This document shows, in pieces, positions 61,268 through 64,000 of a DNA stretch of 64,000 bases. The notes beneath the pieces were generated by a model, which searched no databases, was not told the origin of the DNA, and saw only the letters and a list, made by a program, of their open reading frames with translations. This stretch comes from Hydractinia symbiolongicarpus. Its lineage: Eukaryota; Cnidaria; Hydrozoa; Anthoathecata; Hydractiniidae. Position numbers and translations under genes: made by a program. Within the stretch, counting starts at the first letter, position 1, and every line of letters begins with the position of its first letter. Where the stretch lies: the NCBI RefSeq assembly GCF_029227915.1, contig NC_079876.1:38919828-38983827 (forward strand). The letters are read 5' to 3'.

Positions 61268-64000
61268 ATGAAAATATTTATAAATACTACAAGTCTCATG
61301 GGCTTTAGTGGTGAAATAACAATTTAAAAAATCGTTCGGGAAAGGAGTTTACACCCTGGGTACTTTCTTTGTATACTTTTCACTATCCGGGCCGAGTCCG
61401 GGATTTACGGGAAATTGCAGGTTTTGGTTTGCCGGCGATTAAACTTCTTTTATTCAGCGTCTCATCAAAAATGAAAACATTTTTAAAAACTACAAGTCTC
61501 ATGCGTTTTAGTGATGAAAAAATAATTTAAAAAATCGTTCGGCAAATGAGTTTACTCCCTGGGTACTTTCTTTGTATACTTTTGACTATGCGGGTCGAGT
61601 CCGGGGTTTACGGGAAGTGGCGAATTTTCGTTTGCCGGCGATTAAACTTCTTTTATTTAGCGTCTCACCAAAAATGAAAACATTTTTGAAAGCTACAAGT
61701 CTCAAGCGTTTTAGTGGTGAAAAGATAATTTAAAAAATCGTTTTGGAAATGAGTTTACTCACAGGGTACTTTCTTTGTATACATTGGACTATACGGGCTA
61801 AGCCCGGGATTTACGGGAAATCGCGTGTTTTCGTTTGCCGGCGATTAAACTTCTTTTATTCAGCGTCTCATCAAAAATGAAAACATTTCTGAAAACTACA
61901 AGTCTCATGCGTTTTAGTGGTGAAAAAATAATTTAAAAAATCGTTCGGGAAATGAGTTTACTCACCGGGTACTTTGCTTGTATACTTTTGACTATACGGG
62001 CCGAGTACGGGATTTACGGGAAATTGCGGGTTTTCGTTTGCCGGCGATTAAACTTCTTTTATTCAGCGTCTCATCAAAAATGACAAATTTTTTGAAAACC
62101 ACAAGTCTCATGGGCTTTAGTGGTGAAATAATAATTTAAAAAATCGTGTGGGAAATGAGTTTACTCCCTGGGTACTTTCTTTGTATACTTTTGACTATAC
62201 GGGCCGAGTGCGGGATTTACGGGAAATCGGAGGTTTTCGTTTGCCGGCGATTAAACTTCTTTTATTCATCGTCTCATCAAAAATGAAAACATTTTTGAAA
62301 ACTACACGTCTCATGCGTTTTAATGGTGAAAAAATAATTTAAAAAATCGTTCGGGAAATGAGTTTACACCCTGGGTACTGTCTTTGTATACTTTTGAGTA
62401 TACGGGCCGAGTCCGGGATTTACGGGAAATCGCAGGTTTTTGTTTGCCGGCGATTAAACTTCTTTTATTCAGCGTCTTATCAAAAATGAAAACATTTTTG
62501 AAAACTACATGTCTCATACGTTGTAGTGGTGAAAAAATAATTTAAAAATTCGTTCCGGAAATGAGTTTACTCACTGGGTACTTTTCTTGTATACTTTTAA
62601 CTATACGGGCCGAGTCCGGGATTTACAGGAAATCGCGGGTTTTCGTTTGCCGGCGATTAAACTTCTTTTATTCAGCGTCTCATCAAAAATGAAAACATTT
62701 TTAAGAACTACAAGTCTCATGGGCTTTAGTGGTGAAATAATAATTTAAAAAATCGTTTGGGAAATGAGTTTACTCCCTGGGTACTTTCTTTGTATACTTT
62801 TGACTATACGAGCCGAGTCCAGGATTTACGGGAAATCGCAGATTTTCGTTTGTCGGCGATTAAACTTCTTTTATTCAGCGTCTCATCAAAAATGAAAGCA
62901 TTTTTAAAAACTACAAACCTCATGCGTTTTAGTGGTGAAAAAAAATTTAAAAAATCGTTCAAGAAATGAGTTTACATCCTGGGTACTCTCTTTGTATACT
63001 TTTGAATATACGGGCGGAGTCCGGGATTTACGGGAAATCGCAGGTTTTCGTTTGCCGGCGATTAAACTTCTTTTATTCAGCGTCTCATCAAAAATGAAAA
63101 CATTTTTGAAAACTACAAGTCTCATGCGTTTTAGTGGTGAAAAAATAATTTAAAAATTCGTTAGGGAAATGAGTTTACTCCCTGGGTACTTTCTTTGTAT
63201 ACTTTTGACTATACGGGCCGAGTCCAGGATTTACGGGAAATCGCAGGTTTTCGTTTGCCGGCGATTAAACTTCTTTTATTCAGCGTCTCATCAAAAATGA
63301 AAACATTTTTAAAAACTACAAGTCTCATGCGTTTTAGTGATGAAAAAATAATTTAAAAAATCGTTCGGGAAATGAGTTTACTCCCTGGGTACTTTCTTTG
63401 TATACTTTTGACTATGCGGGTCGAGTCCGGCGTTTACGGGAAGTGGCGAATTTTCGTTTGCCGGCGATTAAACTTCTTTTATTTAGCATCTCACCAAAAA
63501 TGAAAACATTTTTGAAAACTACAAGTCTCAAGCGTTTTAGTCGTGAAAAGATAATTTAAAAAATCGTTTTGGAAATGAGTTTACTCACAGGGTACTTTCT
63601 TTGTATACATTGGACTATACGGGCTAAGCCCGGGATTTACGGGAAATCGCGTGTTTTGGTTTGCCGGCGATTAAACTTCTTTTATTCAGCGTCTCATCAA
63701 AAATGAAAACATTTCTGAAAACTACAAGTCTCAAGCGTTTTAGTGGTGAAAAGATAATTTAAAAAATCGTTTTGGAAATGAGTTTACTCACAGGGTACTT
63801 TCTTTGTATACATTGGACTATACGGGCTAAGCCCGGGATTTACGGGAAATCGCGTGTTTTCGTTTGCCGGCGATTAAACTTCTTTTATTCAGCGTCTCAT
63901 CAAAAATGAAAACATTTTTAAAAACTACAAGTCTCATGCGTTTTCGTGGTGAAAAAATAATTTAAAAAATCGTTCGGGAAATGAGTTTACTCACTGGGTA
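61268..64000 (+). repeat. Recombined copies of the 55-61 kb monomer types to the window edge
   Basis: The AAAATATTTATAAATAC unit at 61268 repeats those at 59848 (7 monomers back) and 60660 (3 back). The CTATG(C/G)GGGTCGAG unit occurs near 60167, 61587 and 63413, about 7 then 9 monomers apart. ATTGGACTATACGGGCTAAGC with GGGAAATCGCGTG is repeated in adjacent monomers near 63600-63850. Units near 62148-62540 match the 45-47 kb domain (GTGTGGGAAATG, ACACGTCTC, TTCGTTCCGG). The array is cut mid-monomer at the last base. Confidence 0.78.

Larger units (their letters stand above)
1..64000 (+). repeat. Continuous 203-bp tandem satellite array, about 315 head-to-tail monomers
   Basis: Every part of the window aligns to one monomer. 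Taking each monomer to start at ATGAAAAC, the first starts are 1, 204, 407, 609, 812, 1015, 1218, 1421, 1624, 1827, 2030 and 2232, a period of 203 bp with occasional 202 or 204 from single-base indels, mainly in the T-run of CATTTTTG and the A-run of GTGAAAAAATAA. All monomers are in the same orientation; no inverted monomer, unique spacer or inserted element was seen. The array continues beyond both window edges. The consensus is about 38% GC. This architecture is typical of eukaryotic centromeric or pericentromeric satellites; that location is inferred. The family is not one I recognise. There is no coding potential: 203 is not divisible by 3 and stops occur in all frames. Confidence 0.98.

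Noticed and set aside
1-64000. CRISPR array
   Set aside because: Repeats of 203 bp have no unique spacers between them; the whole unit is repeated, so this is satellite DNA.
1-64000. Tandem rRNA/tRNA genes or an IGS array
   Set aside because: No rRNA- or tRNA-like conserved segments were seen in the monomer, and 203 bp with an A/T-rich 20-bp run has no such fold or control-box arrangement that I can recognise.
1-64000. Inserted transposable elements or inverted monomers
   Set aside because: Followed the monomer phase through the window; starts stay at 202-204 bp steps with no extra sequence, target-site duplication or reverse-oriented block.
1-64000. Bacterial origin (iteron array, phage or plasmid repeats)
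   Set aside because: Iterons are tens of bases long and few; a 64 kb gene-free array with higher-order structure is not known from bacterial genomes.

Overview
The whole 64 kb window is one uninterrupted tandem satellite DNA array. A monomer of about 203 bp (mostly 202-204 bp) is repeated head-to-tail, always in the same orientation, about 315 times. The array is already running at base 1 and is cut mid-monomer at base 64000, so neither edge lies in the window. I find no protein-coding gene, RNA gene, transposon, CRISPR array, promoter or unique-sequence island. Every open reading frame of 60-100 codons is a chance reading of the repeat: 203 is not a multiple of 3, each monomer carries stops in all frames, and the frames open and close with single substitutions. 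Such an array points to a eukaryotic nuclear genome, most plausibly centromeric or pericentromeric (or other constitutive) heterochromatin. This is inferred from architecture; I do not recognise the satellite family and cannot name the species. The consensus monomer is about 38% GC and CpG is over-represented (13 CpG against about 7.2 expected), which argues against long-term heavy cytosine methylation and so against a typical vertebrate or plant heterochromatin setting. Each monomer is bipartite: a GC-rich core of about 50 bp (64% GC) with CGGG spaced about one helical turn apart, and an AT-rich remainder (29% GC) carrying a 9-bp-arm inverted repeat. Layout: the array is a patchwork of higher-order repeat (HOR) domains in which blocks of distinguishable monomers are themselves repeated. 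About 1.0-5.3 kb: 12-mer (2434 bp). 5.9-7.5 kb: 4-mer (812 bp). 8.3-12.2 kb: loose 10- to 12-mer with a single-monomer doublet at 9.7-10.1 kb. 12.4-15.8 kb: block duplicated again at 22.8-25.8 kb. 15.4-22.75 kb: 10-mer (2029 bp) sitting between those two copies. 26-30 kb: 10-mer with a 5-mer derivative. 30-34.9 kb: 9-mer (1826 bp) with a 6-mer derivative. 35.1-39.75 kb: dimer alternation organised into a 9-mer. 41.0-44.2 kb: 8-mer (1625 bp), two almost identical copies. 44.2-47.1 kb: 7-/8-mer. 47.1-48.7 kb: 4-mer. 49.3-52.9 kb: 7-mer. 53.4-61.1 kb: roughly 20-monomer superperiod (about 4057 bp). 61.3-64.0 kb: shuffled copies of the last block's monomer types. There are no genes to work together. 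The biology here is array evolution: repeated unequal exchange or amplification in whole-monomer steps, with HOR copies much more alike than the monomers inside them. The main points of interest are the changing HOR lengths, the near-identical 1625-bp duplication, the duplication flanking the 10-mer block, the conserved dyads and the CpG richness.
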